A stretch of DNA of 64,000 nucleotides from Micromonospora sp. WMMD1082 (GTDB taxonomy: Bacteria > Actinomycetota > Actinomycetes > Mycobacteriales > Micromonosporaceae): positions 1,736,001 to 1,800,000 of the forward strand of contig NZ_JARUBM010000002.1 in assembly GCF_029626175.1 (NCBI RefSeq), in the 5' to 3' direction. The position numbers were made by a program, and so were the translations under genes. This document shows positions 62,073 through 64,000 of this stretch, one piece after another. Each line of letters opens with the position of its first letter. Within the stretch, counting starts at the first letter, position 1. The notes under the pieces were generated by a model. That model made no database searches. It was not told the origin of the DNA and worked only from the letters and a program-made list of their open reading frames with translations.

Positions 62073-62786
62073 GTGCGCCAGCGCCTGTCGTCTGAGCCCG
62101 ATCGATATCGCGGTCGCCGCCGCGTGCCCACCCCCCCACGTAGCCGTTACGCCGCGGTCGTCACCACCGCCTTTGTCGGTGCCGGCGTGGTGGCGCTCGG
62201 CGCCAGCGCCATGCCGGACGCCAAGAGCGTCAACCCCTCGGTGCTCGACGAGCTGAAGCAGGCGTCGATCAGCAGCCAGGGCGCGGCGGAGCGGGCCGAC
62301 GCCGCCGAACGGGCCTCCCGCGACAGCCGCAACGGCCCGGAGAGCGCCACCGACTCCGGGGTCTGGCTGCTGCCCCTGCAGGGCTACGACTTCAATTCCC
62401 CGTACGGAATGCGCTGGGGCAAGCTGCACACCGGCATCGACCTGGTCGCCCCGGAGGGAACCCCCTACGTCGCGATCCACGAGGGCACGGTCACCAAGGC
62501 CGGCTGGTTCGGCGGCTACGGCTACACGGTCATCGTCCAGCACGCCGACGGCAGCGAGGCGATCTACGGCCACTCGTCGGCGCTCAGCGTGCGCGAGGGG
62601 CAGCAGGTCAAGGCCGGCGACCAGCTCGGCCTCGTCGGCAACACCGGTCACTCCTACGGCTCCCACCTGCACCTTGAGGTCCATGTCAAGGGCGAGCCGC
62701 TCGACCCGGTGCCGTGGCTGCAGGAGCGCGGAGTGGACATCAAGCTACAGGTCGAGGCAATCTACAGCGAGGTAGCCGCGTCCTGA
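62073..62786 (+). CDS. M23 family metallopeptidase (first copy)
   Basis: 237-aa LytM-type endopeptidase expected to cut peptidoglycan cross-links outside the membrane. A single N-terminal membrane segment (about residues 28-48) anchors it, followed by a short helical linker (ADAAERASRDSRN). The M23 domain has the zinc ligands in KLHTGIDLVAP (H and D) and in SHLHLEVH. The GTG start follows GGAGG by 6 nt. A palindromic terminator follows. M. tuberculosis has a similar protein gene beside sucC (Rv0950c). Confidence 0.92.
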   Translation: MRQRLSSEPDRYRGRRRVPTPPRSRYAAVVTTAFVGAGVVALGASAMPDAKSVNPSVLDELKQASISSQGAAERADAAERASRDSRNGPESATDSGVWLLPLQGYDFNSPYGMRWGKLHTGIDLVAPEGTPYVAIHEGTVTKAGWFGGYGYTVIVQHADGSEAIYGHSSALSVREGQQVKAGDQLGLVGNTGHSYGSHLHLEVHVKGEPLDPVPWLQERGVDIKLQVEAIYSEVAAS

Positions 62787-62806
62787 CGCCCCGTAACGCC
62801 CGTTGG

Positions 62807-62832
62807 CCGCCCGGATCGATCGATCCGGGCGG
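62807..62832. terminator. perfect palindrome terminator with T-run
   Basis: A 26-bp perfect palindrome, CCGCCCGGATCGA and its complement, followed by TTTCACG. It lies 20 nt after the first M23 gene. Confidence 0.8.
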
Positions 62833-63061
62833 TTTCACGTTGCCGTCCGACGGCGGAAGTATCCCAGCTCACAGCCCTGACTGTGACCCACGGCACAGCC
62901 GGCGCCGCACACCACGTCGGGCAGCCGATGACAACGACGGACAGACCCGGACAGCCACCGGCCACCGTTCCCCGGCCGCCCTGACCCCCGATACCCGCCC
63001 CGGCCAGGACCGACACCAGGATTTCGAGGTCACGTGCCACTCGAACCAGTGAGGTCCGCCC

Positions 63062-63844
63062 GTGCAGGACGACAACCCGACCCCGTACCGCACCATCCCC
63101 CATGCCCCGGCCCGGCACCGGCGCCGCCCCGGCTGGCGCCCCCGCTACCTGGTCCTCGGCGCGGTCGCCCTGGTCGGGCTCGGCGTCGGTGGTGTCGTCG
63201 TGACCACCCGCGACGACCGGCCGGCGCCCAGCCCGGTCTCCCTCGACGCACAGGCCCGGACCGAGGCCGCCGCCCGCGCCGACCGCTCGGCCCGCGAGCC
63301 CGTCACCTCGAACAGTCCGACGGCGAGCCCGTCGGTGAGTCCGTCGGCGAGCCCGAGCCCGACCGCGACTCCCACGGCGAAGCCGAAGGCCAGCAAGACC
63401 ACCAAGGCGGCGCCGAAGCCGGCCAGGAGCGCGACGCCGAAGTCGTCCTGGGTGATACCGATGGCGGGCGCGACTGTCACCTCCTGCTACGGGCCGCGGT
63501 GGGGCACCCTGCACGCCGGCATCGACTTCGCGCTGCCCGCCGGCACCCCCGTCCGCGCCGCCTTCGGCGGCACCGTGACGAAGGCCGGCGACGTCGGCGA
63601 CGGGTACGGCATCTCGGTCGTCATCGACCACGGGAACGGCTACCTGACCCACTACGCCCACCTGAGCACGGCCCGGGTGAGCGTGGGCGGGAAGGTCAGC
63701 ACCGGGCAGACCATCGGCCTGGAGGGGTCCACGGGCGACTCGACCGGCCCGCACCTGCACTTCGAGGTGCACCAGGGCCAGATGTGGAACCAGATCGACC
63801 CCGCACCGTTCCTGCGCGCCCGGGGCATCAACGTGGCCTGCTGA
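63062..63844 (+). CDS. M23 family metallopeptidase (second copy)
   Basis: 260-aa LytM-type peptidase. After a basic head there is one membrane helix (residues about 30-50), a Ser/Pro/Thr/Lys-rich linker (SPSVSPSASPSPTATPT) that can cross the cell wall, then the M23 domain with TLHAGIDFALPAG and PHLHFEVH zinc motifs. The C-terminus ends in RGINVAC. A GTG start is used; GTGAGG lies about 8 nt upstream. It is not a close duplicate of the first copy (low identity outside the motifs) and may act on the same bonds at a different place or time. Confidence 0.92.
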   Translation: MQDDNPTPYRTIPHAPARHRRRPGWRPRYLVLGAVALVGLGVGGVVVTTRDDRPAPSPVSLDAQARTEAAARADRSAREPVTSNSPTASPSVSPSASPSPTATPTAKPKASKTTKAAPKPARSATPKSSWVIPMAGATVTSCYGPRWGTLHAGIDFALPAGTPVRAAFGGTVTKAGDVGDGYGISVVIDHGNGYLTHYAHLSTARVSVGGKVSTGQTIGLEGSTGDSTGPHLHFEVHQGQMWNQIDPAPFLRARGINVAC

Positions 63845-64000
63845 TGAAGAGGTGCTCGCAGACAGGTCGATCCACACTCGGTTGCGCGGCTGGGTGAGGT
63901 ATCTCCGGGTGTGCGGAACGCGCCCTGTCGAGCTGAGCCGTTCGTGCTATCACCCGCCGGCCACGTGATACGGCCGGGACCGTCCGGTCGCCGAAGACCC
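63845..64000. other. non-coding right end of the window
   Basis: 156 bp after the second M23 gene. No gene start or terminator stands out. TATCTCC and GTGATACGG near the end may belong to the next gene's leader. Confidence 0.4.

Noticed and set aside
1..64000. tRNA or rRNA genes, IS transposases, integrases, prophage or attachment sites
   Set aside because: No tRNA-like T-arm sequences, transposase motifs or integrase genes were seen in the gaps or among the coding frames.

Overview
The window is about 72% G+C and densely coded. It carries a mycothiol gene (mshB), GTG starts, GTGA/ATGA gene overlaps and actinobacterial -10 boxes placed 6-8 nt before start codons. This points to a high-GC actinobacterium. 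The gene sets, the short GC hairpin terminators and the block sucC-sucD / perM / purN-purH (the same neighbourhood as Rv0951-Rv0957 of Mycobacterium tuberculosis) suggest Micromonosporaceae, most likely Micromonospora or a close relative. The genus is an inference.

Layout: 1-5.5 kb holds a 7Fe ferredoxin (cut by the window edge), a GNAT acetyltransferase, two small membrane proteins, mshB and an S9 prolyl-oligopeptidase-type peptidase. 5.5-11.6 kb is a complete oligopeptide ABC importer on the minus strand (ATPases first, binding lipoprotein last). 11.8-15.3 kb holds a Uma2-type nuclease and a TldD/TldE protease pair. 15.5-19.4 kb is a succinate dehydrogenase operon (anchor, flavoprotein, Fe-S). 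19.4-25.1 kb mixes housekeeping and repair genes: a Nudix hydrolase, a pterin-dehydratase-like protein, a PH-domain protein, a frameshifted SanA/YdcF-like gene, ychF, an Ada-AlkA fusion and ogt. 25.4-35.3 kb has a heterodimeric ABC exporter, a short valyl-tRNA synthetase, and a four-gene ABC-2 export operon. 35.4-39 kb has an ATP-sulfurylase-like/APS kinase fusion and a DeoR-galT pair. 39.3-42.6 kb has icd, mdh and folD. 43-48.7 kb is a second full dpp/opp operon, followed by a membrane GGDEF-EAL protein. 51.3-53.3 kb is a small cassette of an XRE regulator plus two unrecognised short genes with less biased codon use. 53.5-64 kb has purH, purN, CD225 and DUF4190 membrane proteins, perM, sucCD, a free-standing B12-binding protein and two M23 peptidases.

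Functional themes: four TCA-cycle enzymes (Sdh, Icd, Mdh, SucCD) lie within 45 kb but in separate operons. Two independent peptide importers sit 32 kb apart. Alkylation repair is split into an Ada-AlkA fusion and a separate Ogt.

The most unusual signal is a family of about 62-bp fold-back repeats with arms like GTTGATCATGARGTT. There are three copies. One lies inside alkA without closing its reading frame, and one supplies the C-terminus of a Nudix protein. Other points for follow-up are the XRE/two-small-protein cassette, a second fold-back element at 25.2 kb, the sulfurylase domain that has lost its nucleotide motifs, and the long C-terminal tail on SdhB. No rRNA, tRNA, CRISPR array, phage module or IS transposase was found.
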